Shown in pieces: positions 42,135 through 50,839 of a DNA stretch of 64,000 bases (positions are counted from its first letter, which is position 1; every line of letters starts with the position of its first letter). The notes beneath the pieces were generated by a model that saw only the letters and a list, made by a program, of their open reading frames with translations, made no database searches and had not been told where the DNA came from. The DNA is from Parafrigoribacterium_A soli (GTDB lineage: Bacteria; Actinomycetota; Actinomycetes; Actinomycetales; Microbacteriaceae): assembly GCF_040227235.1 (NCBI RefSeq), contig NZ_JBELNZ010000003.1, positions 62,001 through 126,000 of the forward strand. Direction: 5' to 3'. The translations under genes were made by a program, and so were the position numbers.

Positions 42135-43328
42135 TTACTTGACGACCTTGGTCACCGTGCCGGCGCCGACGGTGCGGCCACCCTCACGGATCGCGAAGCT
42201 GAGTCCCTCTTCCATGGCGATCGGCTGGATCAGCTCGACCGACATTTCCGTGGTGTCGCCGGGCATGACCATCTCGGTGCCCTCGGGCAGCGTGATGACG
42301 CCGGTGACGTCGGTGGTGCGGAAGTAGAACTGCGGGCGGTAGTTCGCATAGAACGGGTTGTGACGGCCACCCTCATCCTTGGACAGGATGTAGGCGGTGC
42401 CCTCGAAGTTCGTGTGCGGGGTCGTGGAGCCGGGCTTCACGACGACCTGGCCGCGCTCGACATCCTCACGCTTGGTGCCGCGGAGCAGGAGACCACAGTT
42501 CTCGCCGGCCCATGCCTCGTCGAGCTGCTTGTGGAACATCTCGATACCCGTGACGATGGTCTTCTGCGTCGGGCGGATGCCGACGATCTCGACCTCGGAG
42601 TTGATAGCGAGGGTTCCGCGCTCTGCGCGGCCCGTGACGACGGTTCCACGACCGGTGATCGTGAAGACGTCCTCGATCGGCATGAGGAACGGCTTGTCCT
42701 TGTCGCGCACCGGGTCAGGCACGTTGTCGTCAACGGCCTGCATGAGGTCGAGGACGCTCTGCACCCACTTCTCTTCACCCTCAAGAGCCTTGAGCGCGGA
42801 GACGCGGACAACGGGAGCGTTCTCGCCGTCGAAGTCCTGGCTGGAGAGCAACTCGCGAACCTCGAGCTCAACGAGCTCCAGGATCTCCTCGTCGTCGACC
42901 ATGTCGGACTTGTTGAGCGCGACCAGCAGGTACGGCACGCCGACCTGCTTCGCGAGCAGCACGTGCTCACGGGTCTGGGCCATCGGGCCGTCGGTAGCTG
43001 CAACCACGAGGATTGCACCATCCATCTGAGCGGCACCGGTGATCATGTTCTTGATGTAGTCAGCGTGGCCCGGGGCGTCGACGTGCGCGTAGTGGCGCTT
43101 CGGCGTCTCGTACTCGACGTGCGAGATGTTGATCGTGATGCCGCGCTGGCGCTCTTCTGGAGCGGAGTCGATCGACGCGAAGTCGCGCTGAACGTTGGTG
43201 GCGGAAGGGTACTTGTCGGCAAGCACCTTGGAGATGGCCGCCGTCAGCGTGGTCTTTCCGTGGTCAACGTGACCGATGGTTCCGATGTTTACGTGCGGCT
43301 TCGACCGCTCGAACTTGGCCTTAGCCAC
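42135..43328 (-). CDS. tuf: translation elongation factor Tu
   Basis: EF-Tu brings aminoacyl-tRNA to the ribosome. The 397-residue protein has G1 GHVDHGKT (19-26), G3 DAPGHADY and G4 NKSDM, followed by domains 2 and 3. The GTG start (43328) has GAGGAGG upstream. It lies 157 bases past fusA and may also have its own promoter. Confidence 0.99.
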   Translation of the reverse strand: MAKAKFERSKPHVNIGTIGHVDHGKTTLTAAISKVLADKYPSATNVQRDFASIDSAPEERQRGITINISHVEYETPKRHYAHVDAPGHADYIKNMITGAAQMDGAILVVAATDGPMAQTREHVLLAKQVGVPYLLVALNKSDMVDDEEILELVELEVRELLSSQDFDGENAPVVRVSALKALEGEEKWVQSVLDLMQAVDDNVPDPVRDKDKPFLMPIEDVFTITGRGTVVTGRAERGTLAINSEVEIVGIRPTQKTIVTGIEMFHKQLDEAWAGENCGLLLRGTKREDVERGQVVVKPGSTTPHTNFEGTAYILSKDEGGRHNPFYANYRPQFYFRTTDVTGVITLPEGTEMVMPGDTTEMSVELIQPIAMEEGLSFAIREGGRTVGAGTVTKVVK

Positions 43329-43407
43329 AGTGGTCCTCCTCAGGACGTTCGTCGAGTGCGCCCGATCCGAGATGAGACCGGACGCTCTTGGTTTGGAGTG
43401 TGTAGAT

Positions 43408-43437
43408 ATGTTACTCGGTGTACCCGAGCGGTTTCAC
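43408..43437 (-). promoter_or_regulatory. candidate internal promoter for tuf
   Basis: On the minus strand GTGAAA (43432-43437) and TAACAT (43408-43413) are spaced 18 bases apart, about 80 bases upstream of tuf. Each matches 4 of 6 consensus positions. A separate tuf promoter would be consistent with the higher demand for EF-Tu, but the call rests on sequence only. Confidence 0.35.
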
Positions 43438-43485
43438 GACCGAGGTCGCTGCCCACCCAGAAGCGCCTGTTGCCAGGCCGGCCGA

Positions 43486-45600
43486 TTACTCGCCCTTGTT
43501 CTTCTGGATGATCTCGTCGGCCACCGCACGCGGCACCTCTGAGTAGCTGTCGAAGGACATTGAGTACACCGCACGGCCAGAGGTCTTCGACCTCAGGTCG
43601 CCAACATACCCGAACATCTCCGACAGCGGAACTTTCGCCGAGATGACCTTGACGCCAGTCGCGTCTTCCATCGACTGGATCTGGCCACGACGCGAGTTGA
43701 GGTCGCCGATGACGTCACCCATGTATTCCTCAGGGGTGCGCACCTCGACGGCCATGAGCGGCTCGAGCAGCGCGGGGTCGGCCTTGCGAGCCGCCTCCTT
43801 GAACGCCATCGAGCCGGCGATCTTGAACGCCATTTCGGACGAGTCGACGTCGTGCGATGCACCATCGAGCAGGATCGCCTTGACGCCCACCATCGGGTAT
43901 CCCGCGAGCACGCCGACCTGCAGCGCATCCTGGATACCGTGATCGACGGACGGGATGTACTCGCGCGGAACGCGGCCACCCGTGACCTTGTTCTCGAACT
44001 CGTAGGTCTTCTCCGCCGTCACCTCGAGCGGCTCGAGCGAGATTTGGATCTTGGCGAACTGGCCAGAGCCACCGGTCTGCTTCTTGTGGGTGTAGTCGTA
44101 CTTGTCCACAACGCGACGGATCGTCTCGCGGTACGCAACCTGGGGCTTGCCCACGTTGGCCTCGACGTTGAACTCGCGCTTCATCCGGTCGACCAGGATG
44201 TCGAGGTGAAGCTCGCCCATTCCCTTGATGACCGTCTGGCCCGTGTCCTGGTTCTGCTCGGTGCGGAACGTCGGGTCTTCCTCAGCGAGCTTCTGGATAG
44301 CGATACCCAACTTCTCCTGGTCGGCCTTGGTCTTCGGCTCGATCGCGACCTCGATGACCGGCTCCGGGAACGTCATCGACTCGAGAACAACCTGGTTGTT
44401 CGAGTCACATAGCGTGTCACCGGTGGTGGTGTCCTTGAGGCCGATGACCGCGTAGATGTGACCCGCGGTGACCGAGTCGACCGGGTTCTCCTTGTTCGCG
44501 TACATCTGGAAGATCTTTCCGATGCGCTCCTTCTTGCCCTTCGTCGAGTTGGTGACTGCGCCGCCACTGTCGAGGTGTCCGGAGTACACGCGGATGTAGG
44601 TGAGACGCCCGAAGAACGGGTGCACGGCAACCTTGAACGCGAGAGCCGCGAACGGCTCCTTCGCATCCGGGTGGCGCTCGATGACCTTCTCCTCGTCGCG
44701 CGGGTCCGTACCCTGAATGGCGGGGACGTCGAGCGGGTTGGGCAGGTAGTCGATGACCGCGTCGAGCATCGGCTGCACGCCGCGGTTCTTGAACGCCGAG
44801 CCACACAGGACCGGGTAGATCTCGCTAGCGACGGTGAGCTTGCGGATGCCGGCCTTGATTTCGGCGACCGTCAGTTCCTCGCCACCGAAGAACTTCTCAA
44901 GCAGGGCGTCGTCGGTCTCGGCGACGGTCTCGAGCAGCAGCTGGCGGTACTCCGCAGCCTTCTCCTTGAGATCATCCGGGATCTCCCGAACCTCGTACTT
45001 GGCACCCATGGTGACGTCGCCCTTGGAGTCGGCCTCCCAGACGAGGGCACGCATCTCGACGAGGTCGACGACACCAACGAAGTCGCTCTCGGAGCCGATC
45101 GGCAGCTGGAGGACCAGCGGCTTCGCGCCCAGGCGGTTGATGATGGTGTCGACGGTGAAGTAGAAGTCGGCACCGAGCTTGTCCATCTTGTTGACGAAGC
45201 AGATGCGCGGAACGTCGTACTTGTCGGCCTGACGCCACACGGTCTCCGACTGGGGCTCAACGCCCTCCTTGCCGTCGAAGACAGCAACGGCGCCGTCGAG
45301 CACACGCAGCGAGCGCTCGACCTCGACCGTGAAGTCGACGTGGCCGGGGGTGTCGATGATGTTGATCTGGTTCTTGTTCCAGAAACAGGTGACAGCGGCG
45401 GAGGTGATCGTGATTCCACGCTCCTGCTCCTGCTCCATCCAGTCCGTCGTCGATGCCCCATCGTGGGTCTCGCCGATCTTGTGGTTGACGCCCGTGTAGA
45501 ACAGGATGCGCTCAGTCGTGGTGGTCTTGCCGGCATCGATGTGCGCCATGATGCCGATATTGCGGACCTTGTTCAGGTCGGTGAGCACTTCCTGTGCCAC
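43486..45600 (-). CDS. fusA: translation elongation factor G
   Basis: EF-G drives translocation. The 704-residue protein starts at GTG 45600 with GTPase motif AHIDAGKTTTTE (G1, about 19-30), DTPGHVDF (G3) and NKMDK (G4), then domains II-V. It is normal in length. It lies 117 bases past rpsG; the spacer carries a palindromic repeat. Confidence 0.99.
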   Translation of the reverse strand: MAQEVLTDLNKVRNIGIMAHIDAGKTTTTERILFYTGVNHKIGETHDGASTTDWMEQEQERGITITSAAVTCFWNKNQINIIDTPGHVDFTVEVERSLRVLDGAVAVFDGKEGVEPQSETVWRQADKYDVPRICFVNKMDKLGADFYFTVDTIINRLGAKPLVLQLPIGSESDFVGVVDLVEMRALVWEADSKGDVTMGAKYEVREIPDDLKEKAAEYRQLLLETVAETDDALLEKFFGGEELTVAEIKAGIRKLTVASEIYPVLCGSAFKNRGVQPMLDAVIDYLPNPLDVPAIQGTDPRDEEKVIERHPDAKEPFAALAFKVAVHPFFGRLTYIRVYSGHLDSGGAVTNSTKGKKERIGKIFQMYANKENPVDSVTAGHIYAVIGLKDTTTGDTLCDSNNQVVLESMTFPEPVIEVAIEPKTKADQEKLGIAIQKLAEEDPTFRTEQNQDTGQTVIKGMGELHLDILVDRMKREFNVEANVGKPQVAYRETIRRVVDKYDYTHKKQTGGSGQFAKIQISLEPLEVTAEKTYEFENKVTGGRVPREYIPSVDHGIQDALQVGVLAGYPMVGVKAILLDGASHDVDSSEMAFKIAGSMAFKEAARKADPALLEPLMAVEVRTPEEYMGDVIGDLNSRRGQIQSMEDATGVKVISAKVPLSEMFGYVGDLRSKTSGRAVYSMSFDSYSEVPRAVADEIIQKNKGE

Positions 45601-45648
45601 AGGTTCCTCCGAAAGATTGGGGATGAATGCCGGCGAAACCCGGCGATT

Positions 45649-45702
45649 GAGCCCGTCGCGTTCGCCCCTTTGACAAGCTCAGGGAACGAACGCGACAGGC
45701 TC
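45649..45702. repeat. palindromic repeat between rpsG and fusA
   Basis: Arms gagcccgtcgcgttcg (45649-45664) and cgaacgcgacaggctc (45687-45702) pair at 15 of 16 positions around an inner tgacaagctcaggga segment that itself resembles the tsaB unit. It sits inside the str operon. Confidence 0.85.
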
Positions 45703-45717
45703 ACATAACGTGATTGA

Positions 45718-46188
45718 TTACCAGCGGTAGTGCGCGAACGCCTTGTTGGCGTCAGCCATCTTGTGAGTGTCTTCACGACGCTTCACCGCGGCACCGAGGC
45801 CGTTGGATGCGTCGAGGATCTCGTTGGTGAGGCGCTCGGTCATGGTCTTCTCGCGGCGACCCTTGGCGTAGGTGGTGAGCCAACGCAGTGCGAGGGTGTT
45901 GGCGCGGTGAGGCTTGACCTCGACCGGCACCTGGTACGTCGATCCACCGACACGGCGGGACTTGACCTCGAGGGTGGGGCGCACGTTGTCGAGCGCCTTC
46001 TTGAGGGTGACCACCGCATCCGCACCGGTCTTGGCCGAGACGCCGAGCAGGGCGTCGTAGACGATCTTCTCAGCAAGGCCCTTCTTGCCATCAAGAAGGA
46101 TCTTGTTGACGAGCTGGCTGACGATGGGGGCTCCGTAGACCGGGTCCGCTACAACGGGACGCTTCGGTGCTGGTCCTTTACGTGGCAT
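45718..46188 (-). CDS. rpsG: 30S ribosomal protein S7
   Basis: S7 nucleates 30S head assembly and in E. coli is the str operon repressor. The 156-residue protein begins MPRKGPAPKRPVVADPVYG and has RRVGGSTYQVPVEVKPHRA, the family signature. It overlaps rpsL by one base (TAATG). Confidence 0.98.
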   Translation of the reverse strand: MPRKGPAPKRPVVADPVYGAPIVSQLVNKILLDGKKGLAEKIVYDALLGVSAKTGADAVVTLKKALDNVRPTLEVKSRRVGGSTYQVPVEVKPHRANTLALRWLTTYAKGRREKTMTERLTNEILDASNGLGAAVKRREDTHKMADANKAFAHYRW

Positions 46189-46562
46189 TACTTCTTGTCC
46201 ATTTTCGCTCCGTAGCGGCTGCGAGCCTGCTTACGATTCTTGACTGCCTGGGTGTCGAGCGCGCCGCGCACGATCTTGTAGCGCACACCGGGGAGGTCCT
46301 TCACGCGACCGCCGCGGACGAGCACCATCGAGTGCTCCTGCAGGTTGTGGCCCTCGCCGGGGATGTAGGCGGTGACCTCGGTGCCGTTGGAAAGCTTCAC
46401 ACGAGCGACCTTGCGCAGAGCCGAGTTCGGCTTCTTCGGGGTGGTCGTGTACACGCGGGTGCACACACCGCGCTGCTGTGGGTTCGCCTTGAGGGCGGGC
46501 GCCTTGGTCTTGACGACCTTCGGGCTGCGGCCCTTACGGACCAACTGCTGAATGGTGGGCAA
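46188..46562 (-). CDS. rpsL: 30S ribosomal protein S12
   Basis: S12 lies in the decoding centre. The 124-residue protein has TTPKKPNSALRKVARVKL and GRVKDLPGVRYKIVRGALD, wild-type in the regions where streptomycin-resistance changes occur. The start is TTG (46562): AAGGAG lies 7 bases upstream, the right distance. Between them is an ATG immediately followed by TAG, so the only ATG nearby is a dead start-stop. Confidence 0.98.
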   Translation of the reverse strand: MPTIQQLVRKGRSPKVVKTKAPALKANPQQRGVCTRVYTTTPKKPNSALRKVARVKLSNGTEVTAYIPGEGHNLQEHSMVLVRGGRVKDLPGVRYKIVRGALDTQAVKNRKQARSRYGAKMDKK

Positions 46563-46758
46563 CTACATACTCCTTGTATTTACTGCACGGTGACAGATTG
46601 TTCTTAGCATCCGACCCGGAACATGACTGGTTCGGATCGTTTTGCACCACACGCGAAACCCACGGTGCGAGTTTCTGAGTGGTATGCCGTGGGGGCCGTT
46701 CGGTGACGAATAAACCCAGCTTGTATGCCTGATGCCTGTGCTTGGTGCGGGGCTGGAA

Positions 46759-46785
46759 ACTATACGACCAGCGGACACACGTCAA
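46759..46785 (-). promoter_or_regulatory. candidate promoter of the str operon
   Basis: On the minus strand TTGACG (46780-46785) is followed by TATAGT (46759-46764) at 15 bases, or by overlapping TAGTTT at 17 bases. It lies about 200 bases upstream of rpsL and is the best sigma-A-like element in the 312-base gap (46563-46874). The leader after it holds a hairpin (arms 46609-46617 and 46629-46637, one mismatch). I see no gene in this gap. Confidence 0.55.
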
Positions 46786-46874
46786 GCGCACGGCAAAGCG
46801 CACACCACGAAGAAGAATAGCTCTTCAGGGTGTATGCGGTCAAATGAGTCCGCTGCGCTGTGAGCGAAGAACCG

Positions 46875-47396
46875 CTAGCGCGGACGGCTGGTGCTCGAGG
46901 CGAGAAGCGGCGTGAACAGAACGACGGGAATCGCCAGGAGTGCGGACGCGACGATGAAGGGCCCGGTGACGGCCGCGGCGAAGAAGAGCACCGCGGCGAA
47001 GAGGTCGGCCCGATCGATGGCGACGAGGATTGCACCCACCGCTGGTCCCACGAGGTAGACGGTGATCGCGGTGATGATCGACCGCGCCCACGGCAGTCGA
47101 AGCGGGCCGCCCCGGGGCCGGAGGCTCATCAACACCGACACGAAGACCAGTGCACAGGCGACGGCGGCCATCATGGGACCGATCAGGGGACTGACATCCG
47201 GTTGACTGATCGGGTCGAGCCCGGTGAACAGGCTGATCGCGCCATAGGTGGCGATGAGCAAGGCGGCGAAGAGCACGACCGCCATGATCGCGGCGAGCAG
47301 AGCTCGGCTCAGCGACGATGCCTCTCGCGGAGCCTCCGGCTCGTCCGGCGGGCCTGCAGGATCACTGGGCAGCGTTTGCGGCCACCGCTCGCTCAT
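46875..47396 (-). CDS. membrane protein of unknown function
   Basis: A 173-residue protein with a ~30-residue Pro/Glu-rich N-terminus and about four hydrophobic segments (roughly 33-57, 69-93, 103-125 and 135-163). The ATG at 47396 (MSERWPQTLPS) lies inside the 3' end of the upstream membrane protein gene, overlapping by 35 bases, which suggests co-translation. I recognise no catalytic motif; it resembles short membrane proteins annotated as DUFs in actinobacteria. Confidence 0.7.
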   Translation of the reverse strand: MSERWPQTLPSDPAGPPDEPEAPREASSLSRALLAAIMAVVLFAALLIATYGAISLFTGLDPISQPDVSPLIGPMMAAVACALVFVSVLMSLRPRGGPLRLPWARSIITAITVYLVGPAVGAILVAIDRADLFAAVLFFAAAVTGPFIVASALLAIPVVLFTPLLASSTSRPR

Positions 47397-48285
47397 ACTC
47401 GGCGCGCGCCCTCGCGGTGTCGCGATCGAATGCGGCGCGATCCTCGGCGTTGCGGGCCCTGACCCGGCGTCCGCGAGCCGCCACCGCCGCACCCATCCAG
47501 AGGGAGACCTCCCTGGCCACCAGCGCCCCTGCGACGATGACGGGTGATTGCGCGGCCGCCCGGAACGCCCTCGCTGCGGCGCTTGGAGTGAGCCCGACCA
47601 CACCGTTGACGAGCAGCAGGATACCGATGCTGACGAAGTAGACCAGCACTCCGACGAAGAGACTGCCGAGGATGTAGGCCCACCAGTTGGCGCGGTTCAG
47701 AAGCAGCACAAGCAGGATGAAGACGACAGCGAAGACGAGCACCGGCACGAAGAATGCGGCGCTGGTGAGGAAGCCGAGGAACTCGAACCCCACGGCACGC
47801 GGAGGTGCGAACAGCGGCGTGATGGCAAGCACGACAACGGCGTAGATCGCCCCGAAGATAATGGCCGAGCCGAGCGCGATGAGGGAACCGATGCCACGGT
47901 TGCCACGCTTGCGTGGAGGTACCGGCGCGTGCACGTACACGGTCTGTGTGGGCGCAGGCTTGGCAACGGCCTCGGGCGCCCTGTCTGCCTCGGCATCGTC
48001 GGAGGTTTCGACGGGTCCGTAGTCGACTTCGTCATCGACGGTGTGTGAATCCACGGGCTCTACGACGGTTGTGGAATCGGCAGGCGACTCGGGGGTGGAC
48101 GACTCCGTCACGGTGGGCTCGACGGCGGGCGCGCCGACCGCAGAATCCGTGGACCGCACGGACTGGGGCTCGGGCGGCAGGATGAGCGCTTCGCCGTGAG
48201 GCTCGAGAGAATCCACGGGCTCCACGGCGGGAGCACCTTCTTTTGCGGCGTCACTTTCTGGCGTTGCTGGGGTTTTCTCGCTCAT
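47362..48285 (-). CDS. membrane protein with disordered acidic N-terminus
   Basis: A 307-residue protein. The first ~110 residues are acidic, Pro/Ser/Thr/Val-rich and contain APAVEP and VEPVDS repeats, so are likely disordered and cytoplasmic. A PPRKRGNRG linker precedes about four hydrophobic segments (roughly 135-157, 167-198, 200-230 and a weaker one at 245-262). A charged helix of Arg/Ala/Glu ends the protein. No family is recognised with confidence. It is paired with the overlapping downstream membrane protein. Confidence 0.7.
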   Translation of the reverse strand: MSEKTPATPESDAAKEGAPAVEPVDSLEPHGEALILPPEPQSVRSTDSAVGAPAVEPTVTESSTPESPADSTTVVEPVDSHTVDDEVDYGPVETSDDAEADRAPEAVAKPAPTQTVYVHAPVPPRKRGNRGIGSLIALGSAIIFGAIYAVVVLAITPLFAPPRAVGFEFLGFLTSAAFFVPVLVFAVVFILLVLLLNRANWWAYILGSLFVGVLVYFVSIGILLLVNGVVGLTPSAAARAFRAAAQSPVIVAGALVAREVSLWMGAAVAARGRRVRARNAEDRAAFDRDTARARAEYERAVAANAAQ

Positions 48286-48372
48286 GATGCACTCCTCGCC
48301 TGGCCCCTGCGGGCATCCGGTTCCGACGGAGTCACTCTAGCAATGCAGTCTCACGTGCCGACAGCGGTTGAC

Positions 48373-48404
48373 AGCGGCCGGGCCCGCACTGGAGCCCGGC
48401 CGCT
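48373..48404 (-). terminator. candidate terminator after the pilus operon
   Basis: A perfect 11-bp GC-rich stem (agcggccgggc / gcccggccgct) with a 10-base loop lies 9 bases past the pilO stop codon. No U tract follows, so it might be rho-dependent or an mRNA end hairpin. Confidence 0.55.
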
Positions 48405-48412
48405 GGGCGCCG

Positions 48413-49111
48413 TCACTTTGTCGTGGTGGTTACGGCGGGTGCATCCTTCACAACGAACACGAAACCGGCGAGCGTGCCTGTGCTGTCCTCGGCGGGTTTC
48501 GTTCCCGTGAATGAACTGTTCGTCACGAGGAAGAATCGAGGACCCTTCTGTGCCGCATCGATGAATGCCATGATCTGCTCCGGCGTGCCCTTTAGCGCCA
48601 CCGTCACCGGCACCGTGAAGACCCCGTCGGTGGTTGGGGCGGGAGTCGATGCGACGCCCGTGCCGGACTGAGAAGGCGACCCGCCCGCTGCGGGGGTCGC
48701 GGTGCTCGTCGGTGCCGGGACGGTCGGTGCCGGGGCCGTCGGGGCCGCCGTCGAGCCTGCTTCCCCTCCGTACGCGGTCGCCTCTGCTGCCGTGACCGCG
48801 GTGAGCGTCACGCCGTTCGCCTCCGCCAGCGCCTGGAGCTGATCGAGGAAGTCATCGAGATCCGGTGACTCCGGCGCGGAAATCTGCAGCTTCTGCAGCT
48901 CCTTCTTGAGCTCGGGCAGTGTGTCATATTGGCGCTTCAACTTCACCAGTGCCGCTCGCTGTGCTGCATTCTGCACGTCCGTCGACTGGGCCTGGCTGGC
49001 TGCGATCCCCGCCTGAGTGAGAGTTGGCGAGATGCCAAACAACCAACCGAATACCAGGATCACCACCGCGGCGACGGACACACCGAGCATCCACAGGCGA
49101 TTTCCGGTCAT
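48413..49111 (-). CDS. pilO: PilO-like type IV pilus alignment protein
   Basis: A 232-residue bitopic membrane protein with a transmembrane segment at about residues 7-28 and a coiled-coil-like stretch after it (TQAGIAASQAQSTDVQNAAQ, LKRQYDTLPELKKELQKL). A Pro/Thr/Ala-rich linker (about 118-165) leads to a small C-terminal alpha/beta domain. This layout and its position after pilM-pilN indicate PilO, which with PilN links the cytoplasmic PilM to the platform. The start at 49111 overlaps the pilN stop as ATGA. Confidence 0.8.
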   Translation of the reverse strand: MTGNRLWMLGVSVAAVVILVFGWLFGISPTLTQAGIAASQAQSTDVQNAAQRAALVKLKRQYDTLPELKKELQKLQISAPESPDLDDFLDQLQALAEANGVTLTAVTAAEATAYGGEAGSTAAPTAPAPTVPAPTSTATPAAGGSPSQSGTGVASTPAPTTDGVFTVPVTVALKGTPEQIMAFIDAAQKGPRFFLVTNSSFTGTKPAEDSTGTLAGFVFVVKDAPAVTTTTK

Positions 49112-49782
49112 TTCGATGCCCCCGTCGTGTTCTTCGCAAATCGGCCGGAAAGTGCCTTCTCGTTGACGTTGAGCGTGACCGTCGTGCTGTAGGTGCCGCT
49201 CGCCTCCGTGACGGAGTCGGGGGTCGCATCCGCGAAGCCCGGAACATCGACGAGAGCGCGCACGATCGCCGTCGCATCGAGGATCGTGGGGCTCGAGATG
49301 ACGATCGTGAGCGTCGCAACCCGAGGCTCGCGCAACGGGCCGGCCGGAACGAGTTCCGGTTCCCACGGCGCGCGCCCCTTCATATCTGCCGACTGGATCA
49401 CTGCACCCGCGGGAAGCGAGGAGCGCACCGCATCGATCAGCCCCGCCCAGAGCACCTCGGTGGACGCACCGAGCGTCTTCGCATCGTTAACGCCGGTCAC
49501 TAACGAAGCCACCTTGGAGGCCTTCGCGTATTCCTTGCGCTGACTCAGGATCGAGTTGGTTTCGGCCTGAGACGCGGCGAGCGCGTCCTGTGCCTGAGAG
49601 TTCCGCAGGAACGCATAGCCGTAGCCTGCACCGACGATCACGAGCAGGAGAACCAACAGCAGCAGCGAGAGCCGCCGCATGCCTCGAGCCTTTTCCCGCA
49701 GTGCCGCTTCGGGGGGCAGCAGGAAGACTCGCGGCTCGCCCCCGAGGATCAGCTCGGCACGCTTCGCACTCTTGCCGCTCAT
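49108..49782 (-). CDS. pilN: PilN-like type IV pilus assembly protein
   Basis: A 224-residue bitopic membrane protein. The N-terminal cytoplasmic ~35 residues contain RVFLLPPEA, similar to the PilN segment (INLLP type) that binds PilM. A transmembrane segment follows at about 37-58, then a coiled region and an extracytoplasmic ferredoxin-like domain. It overlaps pilM (4 bases) and pilO (4 bases). Confidence 0.8.
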   Translation of the reverse strand: MSGKSAKRAELILGGEPRVFLLPPEAALREKARGMRRLSLLLLVLLLVIVGAGYGYAFLRNSQAQDALAASQAETNSILSQRKEYAKASKVASLVTGVNDAKTLGASTEVLWAGLIDAVRSSLPAGAVIQSADMKGRAPWEPELVPAGPLREPRVATLTIVISSPTILDATAIVRALVDVPGFADATPDSVTEASGTYSTTVTLNVNEKALSGRFAKNTTGASK

Positions 49783-50828
49783 GCGCTCGTCCCCAGGGCG
49801 AGTCCGAACGCCGTGGACATGGCATCCTGCTGCTGTGAATCAGTGCTCGCGGACACTCCACGGGCCAGTGGCGTTCCTCCGAGCAGGTCGGCATGTGCCA
49901 CGGGCAGCCCGATCATCTCGGCGAGCGCGGAAGTGAACCCCGCGAGCTGCGTTCCTCCGCCCGAGACGATCACCCGATCGAGATGGGCGCCGCGCTTGGT
50001 GGACAGGAAGTAGTTGAGCGTGTTGCGGATGCTGTTGAACAGCTCGCCGACGACGGCGTAGATGATCTCGACCGCGGGCCGCTGCTCCAGCGGCACGTCA
50101 ATGGATGCGAGACCCAGTTGGCGTTTGAGGGCTTCCGCCTCCACGGCATCGATCTGCAGTGTGGCGGTCATCGACCTCGTGATGTCATCGCCGCCCGACG
50201 CGAGGATTCGCACGAAAAGCGGAACCCCTCCCTGGGCGATGATCACATTGGTCGTGTTGGCGCCGACTCCGATGAGCACAGAGAGACCCGTGTTCGAGCT
50301 GATGGGAGAGAGCGCCCTGGTGAGAGCGAAGGGGATGAGGTCGACGTGAACCGGGTGCAGCCCGGCCTGGGTCACCGCGGCGACGTTGGACGTAACCGCC
50401 TCCTTGATCGCCGCGATAAGGAGTCCGTTGACCACGGGGCCGTCGGCGCCGATGTCTTCGGAGATCGGGTAGAAGTCGAGGATGGCGTCGTCAACGGGCA
50501 CCGGGAGGAGCTCCTGCACGTGGAAAGAGAGGGACTCCCTGATCTCGGCGAGCGGGGCGCGCGGCACGGCCAGGTCACGGGCGAAGACCCGCTGGCCCCC
50601 GATGCCGAGCACGACGTCCTTGCTCTTGAAGCCGCCGGCCACCCACAACTTCCTCAGCGCATCGGCCACCGTGCTGACTTCGAGCACCTCGCCCCTGCGC
50701 ACGGAACCCTCGGGAAGCGCAATCTCGTGATACCGGGTGATGAGCGGCTTGGCTTTCGCCGCGCCCTGCACCTCCACCGCGCGTAGCGTGGTGCTGCCGA
50801 TGTCTATACCGACAATCGTGGAACCCAT
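49779..50828 (-). CDS. pilM: PilM, actin-like type IV pilus assembly protein
   Basis: A 349-residue cytoplasmic actin-fold protein. The phosphate-1 loop is VGIDIGSTTLRAVEV (residues 6-20), and VIVSGGGTQLAGF near 288-300 is the adenosine motif of the FtsA/PilM family. It nucleates the inner-membrane PilMNO complex. It lies 11 bases past the prepilin peptidase gene and overlaps pilN. Confidence 0.92.
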   Translation of the reverse strand: MGSTIVGIDIGSTTLRAVEVQGAAKAKPLITRYHEIALPEGSVRRGEVLEVSTVADALRKLWVAGGFKSKDVVLGIGGQRVFARDLAVPRAPLAEIRESLSFHVQELLPVPVDDAILDFYPISEDIGADGPVVNGLLIAAIKEAVTSNVAAVTQAGLHPVHVDLIPFALTRALSPISSNTGLSVLIGVGANTTNVIIAQGGVPLFVRILASGGDDITRSMTATLQIDAVEAEALKRQLGLASIDVPLEQRPAVEIIYAVVGELFNSIRNTLNYFLSTKRGAHLDRVIVSGGGTQLAGFTSALAEMIGLPVAHADLLGGTPLARGVSASTDSQQQDAMSTAFGLALGTSA

Positions 50829-50839
50829 CTATTTCCCCC

